Positions 21,781 to 30,359 of a DNA stretch of 64,000 nucleotides are shown here, piece after piece. A model generated the notes under the pieces. That model was not told the DNA's origin, searched no databases, and saw only the letters and a program-made list of their open reading frames with translations. The translations under genes and the position numbers were made by a program. The stretch lies in contig NC_016132.3 in assembly GCF_000005505.3 (NCBI RefSeq), positions 14,002,501-14,066,500 of the forward strand, written 5' to 3'. Every line of letters starts with the position of its first letter. Within the stretch, counting starts at the first letter, position 1. Source of the stretch: Brachypodium distachyon. Lineage: Eukaryota; Streptophyta; Magnoliopsida; Poales; Poaceae.

Positions 21781-23250
21781 ATGCTGGCCACCGCCGCCTG
21801 CTGCCGCGCCCCGCCGCGCCCCGCCGCGAGATCCGGCGGCCGCGTCCTTCCATCCATGCTGAGAGCGCCGACGAGGAGCAGGATGACGGCGGTGGTGCGG
21901 TGCGGGCTGCTCCCCGTGGACCCGTGGGCGCCGACCATGGACTCACAGAGCGTCGCTTCGCAGCTCTTCGCCGTGTCGTTGTTCCCCTACCTGGGATTCC
22001 TCTACTTCCTGACAAGGTCCAAGACGGCGCCCGGTCTGACCCTCTTCGGGTTCTACTTCCTCCTCGCCTTCGTCGGCGCCACCAGTACGGGTCCCCCCCA
22101 CCCCCCGCCATTTCTTCTTCTTATTTCGTTTCACATGTATGTCAATCTGGGTTGTGATTGGGAGAGCAGCGAACAGTTCATTTTGGACCCAATGAACTGA
22201 AGAATAAAACTGCAGAAGTAATGGTGGTGACTGATACACCGGCTTGCGTTTTAACATGATGATGGAGCGGCAGCAACATTTTCAGAAATAACTTCTGTTC
22301 AAATTGTTAGAGACCTGAATAATGCACTACTGTGCAATTTAGTGGTTTCCAGGAGCTCCATGCTTTGCTTGGTAGTGGAGATGATGGCGTACATGGAAAT
22401 TAATATGGATTCCATGATGAGGAATTGAGAATTGTCATTTTCAGAAACAACTTTTGTTCAATTGTTAGAGACCTGAATAATGCACTTCTGGGCAATTTAG
22501 TGGTTTTCAGGAGTTCTATGCTTTGCCTGGTAGTGGAGGTACATGGAAATTGATATAGATTCCATGATGAGGAATTGAGAATTGTCTCAAGCAATTAGAG
22601 GAATAATACGGTGGGCGAACTTGAAATTATGGTACACAAATTGTGTGGCTGTCAGATCTATTTGAACAAAACAAGACCTCAGCAATCAGGCCACATGCAA
22701 AGTGTGTCACTTATTAGATGTTCTACATGACATTGCTATTTGCAAGTGATAATTTTCTTGCGTGCCTGAATAGAATTAAACTTGCAATGCTCATACACTT
22801 GTTAACAGAGCAGCACTATGGATATTTTACATACTGCACACTTAGGCTAGCCGCTATTTGGTTTCTCACTGTTTAGCTGGTAGCTAGCAGGAAATTATCT
22901 CTCAAGTTATTAATTCTTTCCCTGTTGTTTCATGCACATGACACCGGCCTTTTATCCCCGGAGCAGTACCTGCTGGGATATATGGTAATTGCATCATAAG
23001 TTTTCATCGACTCTTACAAACCTTATGTATATTTGTGCAATAGTTATTTACCGGTACCATCCTATCCTTTGCAGCAAAAGTTCACTATGGGACCTCACTG
23101 TCTAATGTCGACCTGCTGCACGGGACTGCGGAATCGCTGCTCACCCTCACCAACTTATTCATCGTGCTCGGGCTGAGGGGAGCCTTGAGAAACCTGAAGG
23201 AGAGCGATTCTGAAGCTTCCGAGGACCGCAAGGAAAAAAGTTCTGAGTAG
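21781..23250 (+). CDS. DUF3593 membrane protein, predicted plastid-targeted (intact copy)
   Basis: Exons 21781-22084, 22967-22984 (18-nt microexon) and 23075-23250 join in phase to 165 aa. The N-terminus (MLATAACCRAPPRPAARSGG) is Ala/Arg/Ser-rich like a chloroplast transit peptide. The core VDPWAPTMDSQSVASQLFAV is followed by two hydrophobic segments (FPYLGFLYFLTRSK; LFGFYFLLAFVGATIPAGIY) and by the motif KVHYGTSLSNVDLLHGTAES plus a third hydrophobic stretch LLTLTNLFIVLGLR. I place it in DUF3593, a family shared by cyanobacteria and plants; function unknown. Phase supports the microexon: ACC A / TA CCT...TAT G / CA AAA gives T-I-P-A-G-I-Y-A-K. The acidic/basic tail KESDSEASEDRKEKSSE ends at TAG. 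A broken second copy lies at 24394-25598. Confidence 0.82.
22278..22587. repeat. 150-bp tandem duplication in DUF3593 intron 1
   Basis: Unit 1 (22278-22436) and unit 2 (22437-22587) both start ATTTTCAGAAA and end GAGGAATTGAGAATTGTC, with about 90% identity by eye. Copy B of the larger duplication has the segment once (about 24650-24815), so this small duplication probably arose in copy A after the large one. Confidence 0.8.
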
Positions 23251-23591
23251 ATAGATATACTTTTACCAGTTTCCCAGATTCTCTAGAGTTCCTTTCACGC
23301 ATAGTTATGACATTGTAGGAGTGTACAATTCATTTTCTCAACTAGTTTATAAAGGCGTATTATCATAATGTCCACAGATTTTTCTTGTGCATATGCTGAT
23401 CCAGGACAGACTGGAGTTAGTATGGCTGCACTGCAGTTCCTCCAGTACTTGCAGTAAGTTGCTCCGGTGTCCAATGTATAACAAGTAACGGTACAGCTTC
23501 CAGTTTCCATATTGACATGATAACTTTGACAAGTGCTGACATTCAAATTGTACCTCCGTGCCTGATCACCCAAGTCTGAAACTCTGAACGC

Positions 23592-24395
23592 CTACATGTT
23601 CTGAAACCCCGGCTGCAAGAACTCTGACGGATCCAGGAACAACAGCTCGTCGAGCTGAGCCTCGAACCCCATGTCAGCCCCAATGCCGCGCCGAGGAGGG
23701 GAACGAGGACGGCGTCATGGGCTCGAGCGGCCACTGCATCCCATCGGCGCCCACCGGTGAGCCCTGCTGCTGCTGCTGCCCTGCAGAAGCATGCTACTGG
23801 CGCTGGTGCTGTGAACCCTGGGCGCAGGTGTGGTCGCGGTGGTAGACGACGTTGAAGAGCAGCGGGTCACCGCGTCTCGCTGCACCTGCTTAGTCGCCTG
23901 GCAGCCCTGCGAGTGCCTGTGCGTGCACCTTAAGTATGCCCTGCAAAACCAAAATTAGTCAGGTACACAGTTCATTATTTTGGACTCGTATCAATCCTTC
24001 TGTCATGCTCTTGTGTCAACTAAACACAATTCATTGTTTCAGATCAGGATCACAGGCATGGCTGTGAATTGTGACCTTGGGTATTTGGCGCCGAGGATGT
24101 CCTTCTGGCCGTACTTGCGCCAGGAGAGGCCGTCGTCGAGCGGTGCCAGGTCGTGCACCGAGCTCACCCTCACCTGCCGCCTCACCTTCTCCATCGCCCC
24201 CCTCTTCCTCCTGAGCTTGCCGCCAATGGCGCCGCCGCCACGTGGGGTGCCAGTGCCTGCGAGGCGGACGGCGTTGTCGACGGAGGCGGCCAGCGCGGCG
24301 CAGAGGTCCCTGGCGGTGGCCGGCGAGCCCCGCTCCACGCGCACCTCCAGCTCCCTCGCCATCTCCAGCAACCTGTCCAGCTCCGTCGCCAGCCC
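23592..24395 (-). pseudogene. WRKY group III pseudogene (duplicate copy A)
   Basis: A dead copy of the WRKY gene at 28286-29059. The 5' end is cut at the duplication junction, so the start codon and first ~9 codons are missing. The WRKYGQKDILGAKYPR core is intact, but the intron donor has a 4-bp deletion (GTCACA instead of GTCAGTCACA). In exon 2 the first zinc-finger cysteines survive (LRCTHRHSQGCQATKQVQRD). A 1-bp deletion just after them (near 23876) then shifts the frame, destroying the His-x-Cys half of the finger and ending early. An extra ~45 bp interrupts the region before the conserved tail (near 23690-23735). Not expected to bind W-box DNA. Confidence 0.85.
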
Positions 24396-25598
24396 TCCTC
24401 GCCTTCGTCGGCGCCACCAGTACGCGTCCTCCTCCCGCCCCCAGCCCCCCGGCTTCTTCCTCTTCTTCTCTCGTTTCACTTGTATGTCAATCTGGTTGTG
24501 GTTGGAACTTGGGAGGGCCGAGGGCAACAATAGCTGTATGTTTAGGGCTGATTGTGAGTAGTGTGGTACTGAAGCGCAGGAATACAGCTGCAAAAGTGAC
24601 GGTGATGACTGATGCAAGATTTTGCGTTGCAACATTGATGTAGCAGCAGCGTTTTTAGAAACAACTTTTGTTGAAATGGTTGGAGATGTGAATGATGCAC
24701 TCCTGGGTAATTTACTGGTTTTCAGAAAGCCTATCCTTTGCTTGCTAGTACTCCTATTAGAAATGATGCTGTGAATGGAAGTTAATATAGTTTTCATGGT
24801 GAGGAATTGTCTCGAGTAATTAGATGAATGGTATGGTTGGACAAGTTGAAACAATGCCACACAAATTATGTGTCTGTCAGATCTGTTTGAACAAAACAAG
24901 ACCTCGGCCATCAAGCCACATGCAAAATGTGTTTCTTAGATGTTCTACATAACATTGCAATTTGCATTTGTGCAAGTGATAATTTTCTCACATGCCTAAA
25001 TAGAATTAAACACGCAATGCTCATATACTTGTCCAGTGTTCAGGGAGGACCACTATATCGTTTTTTTACATACTTTACGCTTGGACCGCTATTTGGTTTC
25101 TCGCTATTTAGCTATTACTCCCTCCGTTTCATAATTTTTGTCTCAAATTTGTTCAAAAATGGATGTATTTATTTCTAAAAAGTGTCTAGATACATGTAAG
25201 ATTTCGACAAGAATTATGGGACGGAGGGAGTACTAGCTAGCAGAAAATTATCTCTCAAGTTATTAATTCTTTCCCTGTTGTTTCATGCACATTGCACCGC
25301 CCTTTTATCTACCTGCTGGGATATATGGTATTTGCATCATAAGTTTCCAGTGAATCCTACATATCTATATCTTTGCAATAGTTATTTACCGATACGCTGC
25401 TATCCTTTTGCAGCAAAAGTTCACTACGGAACCTCGCTGTCTAATGTCGATCTGCTGCACGGGACTGCGGAACCGTTGCTCACCCTCACCAACTTATTCA
25501 TCGTGCTCGGGCTGAGGGGGCCCTTTAGAAACTTGAAGGAGACAGAGCAGTGCAATTCTGAAGCTTCTGAGGACAGCAAGGAAAAAAGTTGTGTCTAG
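24394..25598 (+). pseudogene. DUF3593 pseudogene (duplicate copy B)
   Basis: A 5'-truncated copy of the 21781-23250 gene. Only the last ~26 nt of exon 1 remain, fused to WRKY exon 1, so promoter, start codon, transit peptide and first membrane segment are gone. The microexon copy (TACCTGCTGGGATATATG near 25311-25328) lost its splice acceptor: TTTATC runs straight into it where copy A has ten extra bases ending in CAG. Exon 3 (about 25414-25598) is well preserved (KVHYGTSLSNVDLLHGTAEP), but its tail diverges (ETEQCNSEASEDSKEKSCV). A Stowaway MITE sits in intron 1. Confidence 0.85.
25118..25230. mobile_element. Stowaway (Tc1/mariner) MITE
   Basis: 113-bp element with termini CTCCCTCCGTTTCATAATT and (reverse-complemented) CTCCCTCCGTCCCATAATT, flanked by TA at 25116-25117 and 25231-25232. 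The ends and the TA duplication are diagnostic of Stowaway. Copy A of the segmental duplication lacks it (TAGCTGGTAGCTAGCAGG), so it inserted after the duplication. Confidence 0.92.
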
Positions 25599-25708
25599 AT
25601 AGATCTATGCTCTTGTCAGTTCCCCAAATTCTCGAGAAATCCTTTTGGTGTCTATAATGGTGACATCATAAGGAGTGTACATTACTACAATTTCTTTTGC
25701 TCAACTAA

Positions 25709-28046
25709 TCTCAGTTCCCCAAACATCTAAGTAAAGGCAACCCACTGCCTGATTTTCCTGACTTCTCGTGAAGCCACCTCACCCCCTGTTCCTGCGGCCT
25801 GTTCCTTCCGTTCCGTTGCCTCCGTTCGCCCCGATCCCGTTCCCGTTCACGTCTCCAACATGAACATGGGCTTCGTCTGGGCCTTTGTAGCCCAACGGAA
25901 GGGGGAAACAGCCTCCAGGTTCCACGGGTGCACGAGATCATCTGAGGGCAAAAAAAAAAAAAAAAAAAAAAACGAGGTCATCTTCCTCCCCGGATTCTGC
26001 TCCCTCCAGCTCCACGTTGTTTTTCACCGTTCGTCTTCACCATTATTACTGCTACCCTTCCTCTTCGTCTCCTCCAAAAAGAGTAACCGGCGAAAGAATT
26101 ATGTACGGAGTAGCTCCAGTTTTTCTCGCTTTAATAGGCTCCGTTGGGAAACTCTCCACATTCTGCAGATCCTCAAATGCACCTCCCGAAGCCGCATTCC
26201 TCGGTCTAACCCCCCCAGGCCAAACTGGGTCTCCCGTCCATCACCGGCAGCACCGCATGGCTCGAAATCCATACGAGCTCCTCGCCATGGCGTTGAGATG
26301 GAAGGCGACGCGAGCAGCGTCAAGAGGCAGATGCTAGGGAGGGGATACCACGGTAGGGAGGGCAAAGGGGCGAGCGACGATTCATGTTCTGCTGCTACTA
26401 CGCTTGCTGGATGGGAAGAATCTGGAGATGTCGCTGGCGCCCCGCTTCAGTTACCTCGCAGTACCAAGGTAGGCCAGATTTTTTTCCCCTAATCTCAATC
26501 TGACGCTACTGTATTACTGCTTTATCGTCACACATGTTAATTATTTTTCCTGTCTCTGCTCTTTAGTTGATTGAGTTACAGAGGATAAAATATGGCACAG
26601 ATCAGAAGTGAATTTGCTGGATCTAGAACCTGCATTCAATTATCTCATGTGTAATGTGTTGCCATTTTTCCCAGGTTGCTAATTTATACCACAAGTGATT
26701 TTACTGAATCCAACAACCATCCATGTCTCCATTTACTGAAATCAGAAACGACAATATTCAGGTCAGTTACCACAAAAGAGGGACCATTTTTGTATCGCAG
26801 CTTTCTAACAAAGACTAATACTATATCTATGCTGCTATAGTTCATTCAGATCCATGCAATTGATTTTGTTGAAACAAGCTTTCATCAATATTTTTGTTAT
26901 TGCTTTACCGTTTCTTTGTGCAGATTCTTTTCTAAAATCTGTAGACAAGTTGTTTGATGAACATTGAAGCACTTCAGTGATCTGACTTACTTGCTGCTAT
27001 TTTAATCTGGCATTTTTTTCTCAAGTCTGCTGCATACGGCCAGCAAAGCGTGCTTGTACCGAACACACTACCATGTGTCTTATGCCCGTAGTTTTATTCA
27101 TGCTAAACTATGGTTACATTTTTGGGAAGTGCACACACGGTCTGTCAAAAATGGTGTATTCTTTGGTGTGTACAACTACCTTTCAGGACTGTTATATATT
27201 CAGATGGTTCTGGTTGTTTGTTGTAGATCTGGAGCAATAACACTAATTATACATAGTAGACTGATTTGTATGTAAGGTATTGGTTATCTCATAAAGTTTA
27301 ATTTAGATTTTGCCTTTCACTTTTGTTGTACAAGTGTTATTGCAAGAGAAGTAAATTATTTTCTTTGGGCCTACTTCTATCTTTGTATGATATATCATGT
27401 TTAGTTAAACTAATCTCATGGTTTATAGATACATTTAAAGTTAGGCAGGGTTTCTACAAGTTGCGTTGTGAGTGTGCTTGCATGCCCAAGCAGTTATGTT
27501 CCTTTCAAGGTTAAATTATGGTCCATGAACCATGTATGTGAGATGCTTCATAACGGGAACATAGCTTTAGACCATCACAATGTTGGTTCCTAACAGAGTT
27601 TATTTTGTCGATGTCGGTCCCACATGAACATATGACTCTACCTTCATTCTTGATGTCAACTGGTGGATAATAAAATAATAAAATGATGTGCTTCATTGTT
27701 CATGTAGTTAGCATGACCAATTGTATTCTTATTGAATCAGGACTTCTTTGTTGGAAAAAATGTTATGGAACATTACATCACATGAATGATATAATACAGT
27801 CGTTTCATCGATTTGAAAAGCTTCCTACTTAGCTCTGCTTTTGTTTTCATAATTTGCAAACTGAAACAATCTAGGATTGTCAAAAGGTATGCCGGTTACT
27901 CAAGGACAACCACAATTTATTTGTGTAATTCGCATGCAAGCTTCCTTCTTGGTACATGTGCAATAGTGGTTCGGAAGAATCCTCTCAGAGTTCTCATCAT
28001 TCTGAAGTGATTGGCATGCTAATATCCCGCGCGGGGTATCATCTAG
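25709..28046 (+). mobile_element. Non-autonomous Helitron, 2,338 bp
   Basis: The 5' end TCTCAGTTCCCC follows host A (25708). The 3' end is CTAG (28043-28046) followed by host T, with the palindrome CCCGCGCGGG at 28026-28035 just before it, the usual subterminal hairpin. There is no target duplication. The duplicate copy A shows the empty site CTCAACTAGTTTATAAAG against CTCAACTAA|...|TTTATAAAG, which fixes both ends. No Rep/helicase ORF is present, so it would need enzymes from elsewhere. Near 26299-26468 it carries an exon-like ORF (MEGDASSVKRQMLGRGYHG...) ending at a GT donor, possibly a captured gene fragment. A 20+ nt A-run lies near 25950-25971. Confidence 0.88.
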
Positions 28047-28285
28047 TTTATAAAGCCAGGTTACCAGAATCTCCACAATCTCTCCTCGTGCATATGCTGA
28101 TTCCAGAATATACTAGTGATGGTACTGCTTTTGTAGTGATACGAGAATAGAGGTAACTGCTCAGATTCAAATTGTGCCTCCAGTGATCGCCAAGTCTGAA
28201 ACTCTGAACCTAATACTAGTTCGAGTGTTCAGTACTACTCTTCAGTACGTTCACCATACTGCATTCTACTGCTTGATCCCAACAC

Positions 28286-29059
28286 CTACAGGTTCTGAAA
28301 CCCTGGCTGCAAGAACTCTGACGGATCCAGGAACAACAGCTCGTCGAGCTGAGCCTCGAACCCCATGTCGAGCGGCCACTGCATCCCACCGGCGCCAACC
28401 GGCAAGCCCTCATCCTGCTGTTGCTGCTCCTGGCCGGCGGCAGCAGCAGCTGTTTGCCGCTGATCGTGTCTCTGCAGGTGCTGCAAACCCTGGGCGCAGG
28501 TGTGGTCGCCGTGGTAGACGACGTCGAAGATCAGCGGGTCGCCGGCGTCTCGCTGCACCTGCTTCGTCGCCTGGCAGCCCTGCGTGTTCCTGTGCGTGCA
28601 CCGGAAGTAAGCCCTGCAGAACCCAAAATTAATTAAACACAGTTCATTATTCAAGATCAGGAATTCAGGATCAGTAGGCATGGCATGGCTGTGAATTGTG
28701 ACTGACCTTGGGTATTTGGCGCCGAGGATGTCCTTCTGGCCGTACTTGCGCCAGGAGAGGCCGTCGTCGAGCGGTGCCAGGTCGTGCACCGAGCTCACCC
28801 TCACCTGCCGCCTCACCTTCTCCATCGCGCCCCTCTTCCTCCCGGCCTTGCCGCTGGCGGCGGCAATGGCGCCGCCTCCGCGTGGTGTGCCAGTGCCGGC
28901 GAGGCGGACAGCGTTGTCGACGGAGGCGGTCAGCGCGGCGCAGAGGTCCCTGGCGGTGGCCGGCGAGCCCCGCTCCACGCGCGCCTCCAGCTCCCTCGCC
29001 ATCTCCAGCAGCCTGTCCAGCTCCGTCGCCAGCCCGCTTCCGCCGCCGCCGCCGCTCAT
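28286..29059 (-). CDS. WRKY transcription factor, group III (intact copy)
   Basis: Nuclear factor predicted to bind W-box (TTGAC) DNA in stress and defence genes. Exon 1 is 29059-28707 and exon 2 is 28613-28286, giving 226 aa. WRKYGQK is at residues 103-109. The zinc finger is C123-x7-C131-x23-H155-x-C157, the C2HC arrangement that defines group III. The intron sits at the group III position after KYPR (GTCAGT...TGCAG). A Leu-rich N-terminal helix (ATELDRLLEMARELEARVER) could dimerise, and RKRGAMEKVRRQVRV is a likely nuclear signal. The tail EAQLDELLFLDPSEFLQPGF is acidic and activation-like, preceded by Gln runs. The 93-nt intron has no stop in frame, so retention would insert 31 residues into the WRKY domain. 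Confidence 0.92.
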   Translation of the reverse strand: MSGGGGGSGLATELDRLLEMARELEARVERGSPATARDLCAALTASVDNAVRLAGTGTPRGGGAIAAASGKAGRKRGAMEKVRRQVRVSSVHDLAPLDDGLSWRKYGQKDILGAKYPRSVTIHSHAMPTDPEFLILNNELCLINFGFCRAYFRCTHRNTQGCQATKQVQRDAGDPLIFDVVYHGDHTCAQGLQHLQRHDQRQTAAAAAGQEQQQQDEGLPVGAGGMQWPLDMGFEAQLDELLFLDPSEFLQPGFQNL

Positions 29060-29169
29060 CGCCGCTGGTCAGGTTCAGTGGCGCCACATGAGATTAAATT
29101 CAAGCAAGAGTGTGGTGAGTGTGGTGCATGACAGAGGGAATGGCCGAATGGGATCGTGCTGGGAGGAGG

Positions 29170-29180
29170 GGTTTTATAGG
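29170..29180 (-). promoter_or_regulatory. Possible TATA box of the WRKY gene
   Basis: On the minus strand the sequence reads CCCTATAAAACC, a good plant TATA consensus about 115 bp upstream of the start codon at 29059. It implies a leader of about 80-85 nt. Confidence 0.55.
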
Positions 29181-29743
29181 GTTGGAACGAGTAAAAAGGG
29201 CGGGCTCGCTATGATACTGTTCTTGGATGGGAAGTTTGAAAGGTTGACTGGAGACCGGAGACCGGAGAAGAGAAGAGTCGAAGACTAAGCAGAGAATACT
29301 CCTAGAACAGTGCTCTGCGGATCTGAGTGTCTGTTTTATCTGTGTGATCCGTCGTACGGCTTGGACCGGTCTTCTGGCTGACCCTGAAGACCATATGCTC
29401 TTAAGCTCTCTGACCACTTATTCCATTCCAGGGTCTTAATTAATAGGAGTATACTACTACTGAGCTTCTTCCACCTGGAAATTGACCGAGAGGAAATCCG
29501 AAAATTCATCATGTGGCGTGTCTGGCCGCAGTAACCCGCACTGTCAGTCATTCTCATCGGTCAAGAGTCTCAGAGAGACCAGTCGCTGCTGATCACTCCT
29601 GGTGGATCCGAGTGAACGCATGGTACAGTAAAACCAGCCAGGGTGCTATACTAGTTATTACGTACATGGGACGAAGTTGGGCGTGTTTTTCGTGGAAGAT
29701 TCGGGCCATCGTCATTGGTCGTCGTCCGGTCAACGGCAAAGCA

Positions 29744-29986
29744 TAGTAATTCCGCCGTTCCATAATACGGGGCGGCACGTACGCATCCTAATCCTAAGAT
29801 CGTCAATTTAGCTAATCAAATATAAATTAAATAATTAAAAAATTGTATCATTAGGAAGTTCCTTTGTTAATGGATCTAATGATGTATTTTTTGTTAAAAA
29901 ACATATATATTTAATTAATCAATTTGAAGATAGAGATACGTGCGTGACTCATATTACGGTGATCATATCATGGGACCGAGGGAGTA
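29744..29986. mobile_element. Degenerate Stowaway-like MITE
   Basis: The right end reads CATGGGACCGAGGGAGTA (reverse complement TACTCCCTCGGTCCCATG). The left end, TAGTAATTCCGCCGTTCCATAATAC, is a decayed match. Both ends abut TA, and the interior is very AT-rich. The asymmetry of the ends lowers confidence. Confidence 0.6.
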
Positions 29987-30359
29987 CAGTACGGGTGGTG
30001 TGTGGGGCTGAAGAAAAAAAAATGAAAAGTTTGCTTGGCGCGCTCCACACGTACGAACGGTCGAACCGGCATAGCGTCGGGTCCTTTTTATTACAAGTAC
30101 TGCTGGAAAGAAAGAAACGCTTTCGTCACAACTGAGCAGATCCTGCCGGGGTAGCAAATAGCATATTGCTCCGTACATTGTAGCAGCAGTAATACAATAC
30201 AAGTGTGTGCGTAGCTAATTAAAGGCCGTCGATCAGTCAGAGAGATATACATACGTTGTACGTAGAGTTACGCGTGGGAGAGGAGTCAAGTACGTGGGGC
30301 ACGTACACGTACGGGGAGATGGAGTTTCGATGTGAATGGAATGGCATGGCACCAATGAT

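Larger units (their letters stand above)
22059..24395. repeat. Tandem segmental duplication, copy A
   Basis: This runs from DUF3593 exon 1 (22059) to the 5' part of the WRKY pseudogene (24395), about 2.34 kb. The same order of sequence recurs directly at 24394-29035. Copy A contains the functional DUF3593 3' exons but a dead WRKY copy. It also preserves empty sites for the Stowaway (near 22875) and the Helitron (CAACTAGTTTATAAAG near 23339-23354) found in copy B. Confidence 0.85.
24394..29035. repeat. Tandem segmental duplication, copy B (enlarged by two transposons)
   Basis: Direct second copy of 22059-24395. The junction is inside AGCCCTCCTCGCC (24391-24403): the left part matches WRKY exon 1, the right part DUF3593 exon 1, and they share only CC. 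Copy B is 4.64 kb because of a 2,338-bp Helitron and a 113-bp Stowaway; without them it is about 2.19 kb, close to copy A. It holds the dead DUF3593 copy and most of the intact WRKY gene. Confidence 0.85.
29060..30349. other. WRKY upstream region and intergenic
   Basis: This holds the promoter side of the WRKY gene: TTTTATAGGG near 29171-29180 (minus reading CCCTATAAAA) is a plausible TATA box about 115 bp upstream of its ATG. Further out are AT-rich sequence and a degenerate Stowaway. The segment 30213-30315 resembles 37433-37517. No gene is supported. Confidence 0.45.

Noticed and set aside
24039..24914. Minus-strand ORF joining the WRKY pseudogene to upstream sequence
   Set aside because: Residues before GLATELD come from antisense DUF3593 intron DNA across the duplication junction, not from a real WRKY N-terminus.
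25949..25971. A-run flanked by similar CGAGATCATCT/CGAGGTCATCT as a retroposon
   Set aside because: There is almost no body sequence between the flanks; slippage or chance is simpler than a SINE insertion.
25860..26492. 210-aa plus ORF inside the Helitron as a gene
   Set aside because: Its first half runs over an A-homopolymer and leader-like sequence; only the last ~57 residues look protein-like, so it is reported as a possible captured exon only.
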